DNA of 64,000 bases from NCBI GenBank assembly GCA_905221605.1, contig CAJNDS010002801.1, forward strand, positions 188,001 through 252,000. Direction: 5' to 3'. The translations under genes and the position numbers were made by a program. The stretch is from Symbiodinium natans. Lineage: Eukaryota > Sar > Dinophyceae > Suessiales > Symbiodiniaceae. Numbering within the stretch: the stretch's first letter is position 1; each line of letters starts with the position of its first letter. The notes beneath the pieces were generated by a model. The model made no database searches and was not told where the DNA came from. It worked only from the letters and a program-made list of their open reading frames with translations. Shown piece by piece: positions 21,965 through 33,689 of this stretch.

Positions 21965-23921
21965 CGGTCCAGAATTCGGCTGTCGTAGTGCCTGGCAGCA
22001 CGCAGTGCAAAGCTCGCTAACGAAGTGCATCTGCCTGTGGGCTGAAATGGAATCCAGGAAGAAGAAGGTTTGGTGCATGTCCAAGGTGCAGATGGTGAGT
22101 CGGCTGCCATGCCTCTGGTACGATGCCGCCTGGACATACAAAACCACATAATACCACATAGACCACTGTGCCTACACAGAACTCTCTCAGTGTGCTGCAC
22201 CAGCATGCATACTGCCGACCCCTCTCTGCTCGCCAAGCGGCTTCGACTTTGCTCCGCGGACACCAAACCTGTGCTTGGACGGGCTTCCCTGGCTCGGCAC
22301 TCTGAGCTCGGCACTCTGAGCTTGCTGGGTCACCGTAGTCCCAATCCAGCGTCATGCAGGCCAGGGAGCTCCCCAGTGGGAGGGCGACAAACCGACCCAG
22401 GCGGCCGCAAACCGGCGCGCCACAAGCAGCACAGCGCTGCCTCACCACCTCTAGCATCTCAGCCGGGACACTGGATGCAAATCTCCGAACTACTCAGTCA
22501 TGAAGATTTTAGTCACCAAGCTTCACGCGAGCCCCAAACACAATGAATCACAATGTAGCCCAAATTCCTGGCACTCCCGACCCACCATGGGTCCAAGCCT
22601 GCTTGGACGTGCGCAGCTCTGAAAGCTGCGGGGGCCCACCTTTGGGGCCTCAGATGGCGGCAAGTCTTGGCAAGCGATGGCAAGTGATGGCGATGGGTCG
22701 TTGCTGGGCGCAGTATTTGAGTGGACCACAACATGGCCGTTCTGACAGTATCCCTATTCGAGTCCAAACATCGAGGTCTCTCCACATATAACATCTCCTT
22801 GCTTGGGTCTGAGATGGTCGAATGGTCTGGGCTTGAAACAAAGGTTTCCGTCATTCTTATTATTCGTCTTCTTCTTCTTCTTCTTCTTCTTCTTCTTCTT
22901 CTTCTTCTTCTTCTTCTTCTTCTTCTTCTTCTTCTTCTTCTTCTTCTTCTTTTGCTGCTTATTCTTCTCATTCTTCTCCTCCTCCTTCTTCTTACACATT
23001 GTGTTTCGTCCAACAGGGGTGGGGTTGTGCAGAACGCACGTTGTCAAACTTCAGTGGAGCGAATGTGCCCCGCCCGAATTCCGACCCTAAACCCTGAAAA
23101 TCGTGCTCCCTCAGCGCTTGTTGAATTCGGCCCGGGCCGTCTCCGGCCTCCCTGCATCCCTCCCTGCCTGCCTCCCCCCCTTCCCCCTTCCCCCTCCTTC
23201 CCCCTCCTTCCATTCCCCTTCACTCTCCCTTCCCCTCCCTTCCCCTTCACTCTCCCTTCCCCTCCCTTCCTCCCCCTTTGCTCCCAGGTCCCAGGCCTGC
23301 TACAGCAGCTTCTTGGACGGAGACTTTTGGGAGCAAGCTTTCCCACCATCCACACATCTCTTGGCCCTTACAGTCTTGCAGTCAACGTCTGCGCCAGGTC
23401 TGGGCTCCGTGCTTCGGAGCTCCACACGCTCCGGGTGCAACACGGCACTCACGACGAATGGTGCTCCGGACAAACGCCTTCACACAATCCAGAAGTTGAC
23501 ACAGTTTCTCCAAGTCTTCCTCTCTAATCTGCAAGCGATAACGAGTCTCCTACACAGCCATTTCAATGCCTGCTCACGATGCGACCAAGTGAAAAAAATC
23601 CCCATGGCAGTTGGCAAAACCCCGGAGCACCGCAATTCTGATACACTCTTTGACACCATGGGCTGCCAGGACATCCGCAAGACACTCAGCCAGACCGCAC
23701 CTGCATATGGAACAATGGCAGATCGACACCGACACAGGATCCCCGGCAACGCGGGTCACCACTGCCTGGGCTTCCACGCCAAATTACGTTTCCTTTTTCA
23801 CGTGTTAAGATGTAGACGCTGGCTACAAAGCAGCACGTGTTCCGGGCAGCCACGCCCGAATGGTCCAGTCATGCTTCTCGGGCCCCAGCTCCACAGAAGC
23901 AGGGAAGCTCGCGGATTGCGG
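21965..23921 (-). CDS. GFA / CENP-V-type zinc protein, multi-exon
   Basis: Minus-strand exons join in phase into a GFA domain (glutathione-dependent formaldehyde-activating/CENP-V fold, a small zinc-binding fold). Exon 23701-23765 reads VAGDPVSVSICHCSICR and ends at AG|GTGCGG. Exon 23372-23477 continues RLSGAPFVVSAVLHPERVEL and ends ACT|GTAAGG. Exon 22370-22448 gives VVRQRCAACGAPVCGRLGR, then FVALPLG, and leaves at a GC donor. Exon 22090-22129 gives GIVPEAWQPTHHL, again with a GC donor. An exon beginning at 21991 gives HYDSRILD and runs to about 21965. A possible 32-nt first exon (23890-23921) would supply CFCG. The family's CxCG, CHCxxC and CxxCG zinc ligands are then all present and correctly spaced. 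Each join preserves frame, which is strong evidence for a real gene. The C-terminal end and start codon are not resolved. GFA proteins are often of unknown substrate, so formaldehyde activity should not be assumed. Confidence 0.8.
22866..22993. repeat. (CTT)n tract inside the second GFA intron
   Basis: About 30 CTT copies followed by decayed TTCTCATTCTTCTCC. It lies inside the 923-nt GT-AG intron (22449-23371) of the minus-strand GFA gene, where it reads as GAA. Confidence 0.92.
23168..23277. repeat. polypyrimidine tract with a 27-bp duplication
   Basis: A C/T-only stretch of about 110 bp with a tandem 27-bp unit, in which CACTCTC recurs 27 bp apart. It is in the same GFA intron as the CTT tract. 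Confidence 0.85.
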
Positions 23922-23929
23922 CTGCATCG

Positions 23930-26250
23930 GACACATGCAACTCCTTGCTGGCTTTGAGAAATTGTGAAGCAAGGTCGGGCCCGCACACCGTCCAAATTCA
24001 GGATTATGTCCCAAGGTTTCTTGAAGGGCTGGAATTGACTTAGTTGGTCTGGAGCGCGCCGCAATTCATCATGCTGCTGCTAGCTACTGAGCAACGTCGA
24101 TCAAAATTGAAAATGCCAATCCCCTTGCAAGCGTCAAGGGGGCCGTATTGATGGGTATCAATGCCCATTCATGTTCCATCGAGACCTGGACACCGATTCC
24201 CCGATTCTCGACCCCACCTGTAAAGTTTATTTGCCATCTCCAAACCCGATCATTGTTCAAGCCCACAAGCAGGAAGATTCCACGGAGGAACCAAGACGTG
24301 AGGCACCAAGCTGCGCAATATGGCACAGCAAATCAACCCACCACCATGACAATTGCTTGCGCGCTGCTCAACAAGCCAAATTTCCTAACTAAGGCTATCA
24401 AACTCCTCTCATCCAGCTCTCCTTGGCGCTCGCCTCGGCGCTCGCCTCGGCCGCCTCGGCGCTCGCCTCGGCCGCCACCTGCAGGGGAGTTGCCACCGCC
24501 GCCACGGCACGCGCCACGGCAGCAGAGTCCGAAGAATTGACCTGAGCTTAAGTTGATTGAGTTTCACCCTTGGCACTCGCCGACATCCAGAGAAAGCTGC
24601 TTGGACTGCTTGGATTTGTCCTATTTCTAAAAGCACAGAACTTTAAGTCTCAGGATCTGAGCAGCACAGCGCCAAAACAAGACTAATCTGACCCACACTT
24701 CCTTTGACGGACCTACGAGTAGGATTGTCCGACAACCAGCGGGCACCCTAGGAAACCCAAACGGTACTTGAAATTCATCAGGCGAGAACTGCTGCACACT
24801 GCCTCACACACGCCCCCTCCTTCAAGAACTGCTGGACAGAGTAGGGCTTCATGGGCTTCAGGGAGGAGGAGCTCCGACCCAGCCAACTACGCGACATAAC
24901 AACGAGATGTGGAACAGCACTGCAGGAATACCTTCGGAATACCTAGTTCACATCTTATCACAGACTGGCAGGACCAAAGGTTCGGCATCGTTGCTGCATT
25001 CTGTGGGGGCAAGGCAATCGGAAGAACCTGCAATACCACTGGTACAACCAGCGATACCTGCCATTCATGCAGTTGCTCTTGCCAGCTACCTTGAGCCTTG
25101 AGCTTTGGCTGACCTCTGAAGCCGAGACCTTGGGGACTGTAGGAATTCGGGGAGGCCGATGGCTAAAGCTCTGGGCATTAGAGCCGAAGTTGATATTGGC
25201 GTGTTGTGGGCCAGCTGTAGGAGCTCTGAGCAAGCGACCGGAAGGCGTAGTATCTGCCCACTGCCAGCTCGCCCCCTTAGACAAGGGCATTTTATGAGGT
25301 GCCATCGCCTGAATGCCGACATTAGCACAAGCCAATGCAATTCAACGATGAGCCCCCTGCCGTTTTAGATGGTAAGTGTAGGCCTTGTCATAGTTCTGCA
25401 ATATCTCCTCAATTCAGCTGTTCGAAGCACCCCCTGAACACGGCAAGCGACTGTCTGCACATTGTTCCCATGGCGGCGGGTGATCGGCGAAGTCGGGAAC
25501 TCAAGTCAAAAACCGCGTGGACCGAACCAGACATCAAAAAAGCCGGGTCGCAAAGCAACAAAAGACTGACTCGGAAAACGACACAGCACGAGGAAAACCA
25601 CGCCGGGAGCCAGCCAGGATCCTTCGATGCCATCCCTCATGACCCCCTCAGCGAGACACCCGAGTCCCCCTCTGAAACCCAAGCTCCCCCCCAGACCAGC
25701 CGGCACCATTCTGCCCTTTATCGGTCCCACTCGCGTAAAACCAAGAAACTCTTCGGTCCCATCCCCAAGTGCTTGCAGCAAAAACCAAAAGACCATTGAC
25801 ATCCCATGATAACGTTATCGAGACCTTTCCATCCCATCCCACAAAGGCACCTATAACTCTGAACGGTCCCATCCCACCTAACGGGCGCTCGTCGATCCCA
25901 CGCCCGCGCACGAAAGTAGGAGCTCGGTCGATCCCATCCAGCGCAAGGCCGAGATTTCATAGGACAACTTGCAATAAATGTTCCTGGCTGTACGCGATTT
26001 CTCCTGAGGGGTTATGTCTGCTTTCAATGCTTTCGACTTGGGTTCAGAGCGTTTCTGACGGAGGACTTCTTTTTCCGACTCAAGCAAGGTGGCTCGCAGA
26101 CACTTGTCCTGATTTAAGCATCACTCCCATGGCATGGAATAAAACTGATCTGGAGCAGAGCTGGAGGCCGAAAGTTTGTACGGCACATGCTGGGCTGTCC
26201 CTGTCCTCACACACCTCCCGGAGTGCTCCCTGCCGCAGCTTCTGCTGAAG
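23930..26250. other. no confident gene
   Basis: The start of the GFA gene may lie at the low end of this stretch. The rest is unassigned. TCCCATCCCA strings recur near 25.75-25.95 kb. Confidence 0.4.
24418..24477. repeat. CTCGCCTCGG-type tandem repeat
   Basis: Alternating GCGCTCGCCTCG and GCCGCCTCG units; short G+C-rich array. Confidence 0.8.
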
Positions 26251-26252
26251 CA

Positions 26253-26370
26253 GGTTCGTGCGGGAGTGGCCCATGCGGTGGCGGAAATTCCTCGAAAACA
26301 TCAGTTAGTTGCAGCTGTCGACATGCCACATGCCGGCACCGGTCTGACAGAGCGTGCACAATGTGCCTAG
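26253..26370 (+). CDS. exon candidate, unknown protein
   Basis: After GCTTCTGCTGAAGCAG the plus strand is open for VRAGVAHAVAEIPRKHQLVA, then AVDMPHAGTGLTERAQ. The composition resembles a folded alpha/beta segment. The donor is not clear, and the frame upstream (SLPQLLLKQ) is also open. No family is recognised. Confidence 0.3.
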
Positions 26371-26399
26371 CTTCATTTGCTTGCCGGGTGGCTCTACTG

Positions 26400-29220
26400 C
26401 CGAGCAAAGGGCCTGCCAAACAGATGCGGCAACATTGCCGACAATTCGACTTGATGAAACGATAAGGAAATACGGCTCTTGCAAAAGCTACGGAGAGGAA
26501 TCGCAGGTATTGTGCCATGTGGGAGCGCATCACGAAATGTCGAGCCTGGGAATGAGAGGCCATGCTGCTAACAAAGCTTTGTACCATGAAGCTATGCACC
26601 TTACCGGTGGAGCTGGGAAATCTCTCTCCGAGTCTTGCCTCGGCGCCAAAGGAACCATAAAGTGCCAGCGAGCGTTCGGCGCGCAGCGCGAAAGGCACGT
26701 CCAGGTGAAGAACCAGTGCAGCTGCCAGGTTGGGATGTGCACGTCTGCTGTTTTGCATAGCCCAGAGCCCTATGAGCCCTAAATCGTCCTCAAATTCTGC
26801 ATGATCCGATGCTTACTTATGCTCCACTCGGTCAACCTTGGCGCAGCCGGCGATACAGAGCGCTTGGCAGCACCTGGCCAAAGAAGCGCCGGACTACTAA
26901 CCCAAACGACAGCAAAACCTTATCTGAACAGCCTCCAACCTCAGAAGCAATCAATGTGACAACTCGAAACTTTCAGAATCGGAGATCGAAGCTCTCGAGC
27001 AACAAGGATTTTAAGTAAGACCACCTATGCAGTCACTGACAGCTTTGCCCTAGTGCCGAGGCCCAGGCCACACTGCCTATCCGTGGGCCCTCATCCTGGA
27101 AGAGCAGTCAGCCGGCATGCGAACAGGGCCCTTGCAAAGCTTCATGGTCCTCAACAACCTCAAGCTCCCGCACTAACTAACTACAACCTGGCACCAAAAA
27201 ATGCCGCTAAGATATGCTAAGAGCCTGTGCAGCCTGGCCAACGAGTCCTCCAAGTACACCCAACGCGAGGGCTCCAATGCCGCCCACTGGACCGCCACTG
27301 AATTCCTGAACAGCGTAAGCAGACAAGAACAAATCAGAGCGGCTTCATTCAATGTGCCGAATGCGGAGGGCACGGGTCAATCCGCATGAATGCTGGAAGA
27401 GTGCCCGCGAAATGGAACAATGGAAACCGTGATGCTGTCATCATCCCGTTCATGCTGAATGTGCTTCCCTCACTCACTTGCTTCGTATCCGCGAGCCCGA
27501 ACCGGCAGCAACTCCCGCAATAAGAAGGGCACTGGCCTCATCTGCTCGGAGCTGGGCTGAGTCGTTTCCCCTAAGCCACCAAAGACGCTGCCCTTGTGAC
27601 GGGCCAAAGCCTCGCATGCTTCATCATGCTTCGGCGTAAGGAGCAGTTCGCGTGGGAAAATGCTCCAAAATTAAATTGTGGAAGCGTCTCTGGCAGAAGC
27701 GACTCGGGTTTCAGCGTTGCTCATGCATCTCTCTAGATTCGAGGCCATGACGTGAGGACTTGTCAGAGTGCCGTGAGTGAGTGAGATTCGAGTTTCGCTT
27801 GGACAACAACCAATTAACAAAAAAAACAACCGGTTGAACTCCAGGGCTTGCAGGTGCCATGGTCCCTGTGAAGCTCTCACCATCTACTGAAAAGTACCGC
27901 GCCCTTTCTTCTCCAGTGCCGGTGTCTGAAAAAATTGCAGCCGGCTTGGTTGGGCTGGCTGGCATCTTAAAAGGGCTGACTCCAGAGAGTCTTCAGCAGC
28001 ACTCGAGATAGTTCCGGGCATTGCTGGGTGATGATCCCTATGCGCAAGGCTCACCCCACGCTGTGAAGCAACAGAAGTCAATTGGCAAAACATGGGCAAG
28101 TACAGCACATGCACAGATTGCAACAACAAACTGACTTCAGAACTCCTTAGTTGTTGTGGCGTGGCAGCGGCAGCTGCATGGAACGATTCTATATCGGCAC
28201 GCCGTCGGTGACCAAGCAGAGCAGCACCTATTGAAAGCAGCGCCTGCAAAAACAGATTTGAGGAAAATTCGATCATTCGCCACTGACTGGGCAGCTGTGT
28301 GGCCTGGGGCACTTAAGCCGACCCAGACACAGACACGTGGTCAGCGAGCTTCAAAAATGCACAGATAAATACTTTGGTGCCCATCGACGAGCGGGGGGCG
28401 ATGCTTTGCCTTGAGTCGTCTGTTCGCTTGCCCTAGACGAGCTCAGGCAGGAGCAAATCCACCACCAAAATGTGGCTGTCTCGCGCGAGGCTCATAATGA
28501 AGGCTTGATGGCATGTAAAGTTGGAAGAGAACCGAGGCCCCTGACCTATACCCCTCGTAGTTGTAGCGGGGAACGCTGCTTGAGCGGGTCGAACACACCT
28601 CACGATGAACAGCCATTCCTTTCAGGATGCTTATCTGCGCCAGCAACTCTCTGGCTTCGCCTCTCAGTCATTGAGTTGGCACAGCGACGTTCGCCGCTGG
28701 ACAGCGTGCATGCTGAGAGGCGGCATGCAGCATCAAGCAGAGCTGACGAGACCGGCTAGCAGAAACAAGGCATATGGTGTGGCTGCCAAGCGTACTTGTG
28801 TCGAGTCCGCCTTGAAGCAGCTCCGCCCCCCCCCCCCCCCCCAAAAAAAAAATCAAAAAATCGTTCACACAAGGCCACGAACATTAAACATCATGTAAGG
28901 TGGCGCGTTGCCATTTCTACTTCGCACGCGAGTGTGGGCAGAATCAGGTTTCTGATGTCCTGTGAAGCAGTTTAGGTCTCGATTCAAACTCGATTGGGCG
29001 CTGGTGGGCTGCTGGTCGCAACTGTTCGTTGGTCTCCTCTTTATTTCAGTTTGTCACTTCTTCGACAAAATCCTGCGTGTTCTTCTTGCTTTGGTTGCCT
29101 TCAGGAATACAAATCTGCGCGCCATGCTGGCTCTCAGCATGGAAAACAAGATAAGATGGCAAGGATTGTCGTCGCATGTCCTGCTGTAATTTTAGAAATC
29201 TGAGCATTCTCATCATGGAC
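26400..29220. other. no confident gene
   Basis: Long frames overlap antisense (26207-26758 minus, 26354-26782 plus). No domain or clear exon boundaries were recognised. Confidence 0.4.
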
Positions 29221-29223
29221 CAC

Positions 29224-29376
29224 CTGTGTGCTGCTGTCCCCTGGACCAGCGAAGGCGACGCTGATGGGTGTCAAGGGTCTTCTACGTGCTGGCAGAAGAG
29301 TGACTGAGCCCTCCAACAGAACAATGCCATGGTTAAAAAGCGGGCGACAAACAGCAAACAAATCCACAAAGCCCTC
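29224..29376 (-). CDS. splice-flanked exon, unknown protein
   Basis: A 153-nt, 51-codon phase-0 open segment is flanked by CCAG|GAG and ACACAG|GTGGTC. The peptide starts EGFVDLFAVCRPLFNHGIVL and continues LEGSVTLLPARRRPLTPISV; it reads like real protein sequence. The family is not recognised. Exon candidate 30283-30362 on the same strand may belong to the same gene. The plus strand is also open here, which lowers certainty. Confidence 0.42.
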
Positions 29377-30282
29377 CTGGCACGACGGCAGTCTGGATGG
29401 ATGTGGACATGGGTGGCATCACTACACTTGGCTGAATGTTGAGGCAGTTTGCTGAATGTGGCTACTCTCGTGTGTGCCTAGGTACGGCTGTCAACTTTGC
29501 AAGGTCAATTCCTGTATGCTGCTTTGGTCTCACCGAGCTTCTGCTTGTGTCTGACCTCACCATTGATAAACCTACAAAGGGATGGGCGCAGTGGAGTGCC
29601 CGAGCGGAACCGAGACAACAGAATCACAGTAGTTGAGAAAGTATGCCGGCACCAACTTCGGCATGCACTCCAGCTTGTGGCCCATGGTTGCACAGCTGAC
29701 AGCACTTCACGTCTTCACGTTGCATGATGCCGTACCTCAAACAAATCAGATGACTTGAGCACTGCGCTGCCAACTTGAGGGAAGCCGCGCAATGGAGCGG
29801 CTAAAAACGAAATCACAAGAGTCAAGTTCCTCTGCACTTGCATTGCCAAAAACGGCCAGAACACCGGCGGCCTTCAATGGGGCACGCCAGGGAGCAGATA
29901 AAAGAGTTCCAGAAAACACTTGGGACGGTGGAGCCGATGCAGTCTTGTCCTCATCCCAAAAGCATCTTCTGTTTTGCACGACTGTGCCAAGGTCACTACG
30001 AAGCACAAGGGATTCATGCTTCTTTTCACAAGCAGAAAGTCCCGTTTCTTTTTTTTGCCACCCGCCCAGCTGACCCCTTCTGGGACCACTCTCCCGTTAG
30101 GGTTTAGGGCTTACATCACGTTGTGCATGCGCTTCGTTTGACAGGGGTCCTGACTTGCAGGGGGCCAGCCCGCCCATCTGCAAGTCTAGGACAAATGGGC
30201 ACAAGCAGTCCCTGCATCTTCAGCCAAGGTCCTACAATGGATAAACCCATCCCAAAGAAACTTCGACTCGTCAGGGCCGCAC

Positions 30283-30362
30283 CTGATGCTGGGCCTTGCT
30301 TGCCTCGCAACTGGAATGTCCACGTAAGCACTCTGGCGGCGTGGTCTTATTTCCACAAACAT
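30283..30362 (-). CDS. splice-flanked exon, unknown protein
   Basis: An 80-nt open segment begins after GATTCTGAG and ends at a good donor, AGCATCAG|GTGCGG. It encodes MFVEIRPRRQSAYVDIPVAR followed by QARPSI. No family is recognised. It sits upstream, in the sense of transcription, of the exon at 29224-29376 and could be part of that gene. Confidence 0.35.
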
Positions 30363-30533
30363 CTCAGAATCACAGCTCCAAAAGGATGTTGTCGGCTTAG
30401 AACCCAGAGCCAGACATGACTTTGGTAGCGAAGTAGAAGACACCCACCGCGCAAATGTAGAAGGCCTTCAGCACCTTGCTGGGCGAGAGGCTCCAAAAGG
30501 CTTGAGCTTAAACACATGGCAGAGAACTCACGC

Positions 30534-31148
30534 TCAGCTCTCCACCATGTCCCTTGTAAGCCGGACTTCGAAAACGTAGAAGCCGGCCTGTGCAGCTGAG
30601 CTCACAAGGCAGAAGACCGCAACAAAGACGCGAGCTTTGGGTTGCAGCTTGGACCTAATTAGGGGCTTCTGCACTTCCAGCGCCTGGTTTAGAGATCTGA
30701 GAGCCTTACATGGTGTCACAAACTCCTGAGGATTCTTTGAAATATCTTCTGCTTGCCAGGGAGCTTGGCTGTAGAACCTGAAAGTGGCTTCAATCAGATT
30801 TGCCCAGGTGCAGGCAAGCACTACAGACATGTGCGAGCACACAAGAGTTGGAAGCACTCTGACAACAACACCGGCAAAAACGACCACTGATGGGTGAAGC
30901 AATGGCAAAACTTGGGAAGACTGGTCCGGGCAAGGGCCGACATCAGACATAATCAGGACACATGTGCAAAGAATCGCCTGCAATCTCTTGCTGGCGAAGT
31001 CCGTTCTCAGCGAAACAACGAACCCTGAAAGCTGACAACCGAGGCCCTGGAGAGTTGCAACTTGTGGCAAAGTTTGCGTTGCTTCGCAAGCTTGGTGGGT
31101 CTCGTCTCCCCGTCTATGTAAATAGGCCGCATTTGGCTGAATATCCAT
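30534..31148 (-). CDS. open frame for a possible membrane protein, likely a terminal exon
   Basis: This is one of the longest repeat-free frames in the window (204 codons). An acceptor-like GAGATTGCAG|GCG near 30980 suggests that the coding part runs from about there to the stop at 30534, roughly 148 residues. It has hydrophobic stretches, for example SVVVFAGVVVRVLPTLV and VFVAVFCLVSSAAQAGFYVF, separated by a polar region rich in K, Q and E. No family is recognised. Several short hydrophobic candidate exons lie upstream on the same strand between 32.3 and 33.8 kb. A polytopic membrane protein is a reasonable guess, not a demonstrated one. Confidence 0.4.
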   Translation of the reverse strand: MDIQPNAAYLHRRGDETHQACEATQTLPQVATLQGLGCQLSGFVVSLRTDFASKRLQAILCTCVLIMSDVGPCPDQSSQVLPLLHPSVVVFAGVVVRVLPTLVCSHMSVVLACTWANLIEATFRFYSQAPWQAEDISKNPQEFVTPCKALRSLNQALEVQKPLIRSKLQPKARVFVAVFCLVSSAAQAGFYVFEVRLTRDMVES

Positions 31149-32270
31149 TCCTTTCCTTCTCTTCGCAGCAGTCGTGGCAACCAGGCAGTCTGAGCTTTAT
31201 CGCACCTAGGATCTCGGATCTTTCTGACTCCTCTGCTGCGCTCCTGACTTGGCCCAGGCATGTCCCATGGTAGCAGGGGTGTTCTCATAATACGCGCATG
31301 GGTACTCCGCATCTGCCCCCGATGCTCAAACAAGCCGAGGTGTTCTCCGCATGTTTCCAGCTAAAAGTCTTGGCTTGGAGGCGTTGCAGCTTGGAAAACT
31401 GTGTTTCGTCCCCTCTTCCCCCCACCGTTCCCGCCAAGAGGAGGGAGTGCTCAAGGCTCAAGGCCCCCACATGTACTCCACCAGGTACATACGGTCGGCA
31501 TCGAGCTCGCGTCCAAAGCCAAGCCTTAGACTGCTGAGAGGGAGTGGAGAGGCAAGAGGCAGAGACGTGATGAAAGGGATTCTGGCAAGGAAAGAATGAT
31601 CTGCTTCGAACATCCTGCCCAGAAACTCCTGGTGATTCGGTTTTGGGAAGGACTTGCTATTTGACATTTCGGGACAGAGCACTGCGTCGGAACGACTCAG
31701 ACATTTAACGGCATCGAGACCGGAATACCCCCTGAAACTGTTCTGCAATTCATAACCCTTTAGACTTCTTCGCTTCCGGTCTCCTTGAAACCCTATGTCG
31801 AAGCCCGAAACCCTAGCGGCCCTAGCACTACTTGAGATGTCATGGTTCTCAGACCACTCCCAAGATGTCTTTAAAGACGCACTTTCATTGTGGCTCGGCG
31901 TGTTGAGGCGCTTGTGATTCGATACTGCTTTCGGGACTGGGCGCTGCTTGCCGACGCACCCGGAATCTTTTACGTGTCAGCATGAGAAGCTTGGGATTCT
32001 CGTGCTTTCGCGCAGGCAGTTTCTAGATTTTCTGGGAGGCATGAGTTGAAGTGCCATGCACGTGCAAGCATAGTGGATGACAGGCATGCTTGTAAGACTG
32101 AAAAAAGGCTGCGGGCCACAGCGTGCTAGTGGTACGAATACTAAGCGGCTACGTGACCTGGATGTCAGCGAATCTCTGGAATCTAGAATTGCTCAGCACC
32201 GCGTGACGAGTTGACGAAAGATGGTAGTCGCTCGCAGTGGTCCTCGGTTATCAAGTGGGCGTCCATGTAA

Positions 32271-32292
32271 ACACACACACACACACACACAA
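32271..32292. repeat. (AC)n microsatellite
   Basis: An uninterrupted AC run of about 11 copies. Shorter AC runs are at 42047-42065 and 55709-55730. Confidence 0.9.
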
Positions 32293-32367
32293 CGCGCGGA
32301 GGGCAGATTGACTGTGATTGGAGCCTAATATTCAAGGTGCTCAGGTTGAAGGACAAGGCACGGTCAC

Positions 32368-32417
32368 GCTGGCTGCATGCAGGAACATCTGTGCCAACCC
32401 CAACAGCACAATAGCTC
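32368..32417 (-). CDS. short hydrophobic exon candidate
   Basis: A 50-nt open segment lies between GCTTTGGTGCAG|GA and GCCAGC|GTGACC and encodes AIVLLGLAQMFLHAAS. A neighbouring 48-nt segment at 32506-32553 (ALILGLDDFHRTGGEQ, between TTGTGCAG|GCA and CAG|GTCATC) is also splice-flanked, but its phase does not match this one, so at least one is wrong. Confidence 0.22.
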
Positions 32418-33275
32418 CTGCACCAAAGCAGCTCGTGTGGGGGCTCGACAGAGATGACGGCTTTGGGTCGCTCATGGCAAGGTGGCTGTGGTCTCCTGAG
32501 ATGACCTGCTCGCCCCCCGTGCGGTGGAAATCATCCAGGCCAAGGATCAGTGCCTGCACAATGCACGGGCCATGCCCTCCGGCGATCTTTTCAACACGCG
32601 TGAGTGCAGCGTGAGTGGCATGGGCACATGGACAAGCTTTGCATGACAAGCAGCCACAGCGATGGTACTCTGCAGAACGATCCACAGGAACTGCAGGGAG
32701 CTGCAGCTCCTCTGAATTCACTCTACGTGTCTTACTCTTCTGCTTGCGCAGCCCGACAGCTGGCTGTGATTCCAGGCGCACAACGCCAACAAGCAGCACT
32801 TCACGTGCCCTCAAGCCCAGCCCTTCGACTGTCCTCCGCAGAAGTGCTTGCAGCAGGTTCCATTCCTCCAAAAAAACTCCAAGTTGGAAGAGGAAGCAAA
32901 ATATATCTCATGCTCATGACACACGAGACCTGTATGCGCCAGCTCGCCCACTGCTCTCATCACGACACGGCAAGCTGTGGTTTCATGTGCTTTCGGACAC
33001 CGCGCCTGCTCAGCAACGCTCAGGTCTGATGATGTCACAAGTTGGAAGGAGAAGTCATCGATCATAATGTAGAAGCCTTAGATGAGTGAGTCCTCTGGTT
33101 GACATCCTACGGTCTGTTCCGAAGGCGGCGTGGAAACGAGGCAACGGAGCATGCAGACAATAAACACGCGCAAGCAGCCAAGCAACAAAGGGGCAGAAGA
33201 GCACAGGGTGGAATGACTGACAGGTCGTCTGATGAGGAACCCCTGCCCTGAGACCCTGGACCTGGACTCAGAAAC

Positions 33276-33356
33276 CTTGAAGCTCATGGTTTCCAAGTTG
33301 CCGCGGCAGAGGCGCAGGATACGGAAGAGGCCCGCCATGAGGACAGCAGTTGAGAC
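33276..33356 (-). CDS. splice-flanked hydrophobic exon candidate
   Basis: An 81-nt phase-0 segment between GGAATGAG|GTC and TTCAAG|GTTTCTG encodes VSTAVLMAGLFRILRLCRGN, then LETMSFK. It resembles part of a membrane helix with a basic cytoplasmic end. No family is recognised, and the phases of neighbouring candidates do not yet fit together. Confidence 0.3.
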
Positions 33357-33689
33357 CTCATTCCAGATTGTAGGGTTTGGCAAGGATTTCCAAGGGGCTG
33401 AGATGTTCTGATGTCTTGGCCCTTCCATTGCTCTGGCACATCGGTACACTGGGTCTCGAATCCTGACCCTGGGCCTGGGCTGATGTCCTCATGGCGCTTA
33501 GACCCCAAGGACCCTGAATGGATTGCTTCGGGAGCCCGGGGCGGAGCCCAACTTGCAGACATGTTGCCGAGAAGCAGACCACATTTGACCTTTGGCTCGG
33601 ATTTATGCGAGGTTCGATCGGGAAGACGAGCACGCAAGCAGGACTGCATGAATGGCCCCCTATGCATAGCATTGTGCACCCGTGCAGAC

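Noticed and set aside
22040-22095. Plus-strand segment ending in GTGAGT at 22095
   Set aside because: It lies antisense to a GFA exon; the donor-like string is the complement of coding sequence. It shows that such sites arise by chance here.
22721-23527. 268-codon plus frame (poly-Leu)
   Set aside because: Built from the CTT repeat and the pyrimidine tract, and antisense to the spliced GFA gene.
23103-23957. 284-codon plus frame
   Set aside because: Pro/Ser-rich translation of the pyrimidine tract; it covers two GFA exons in antisense.
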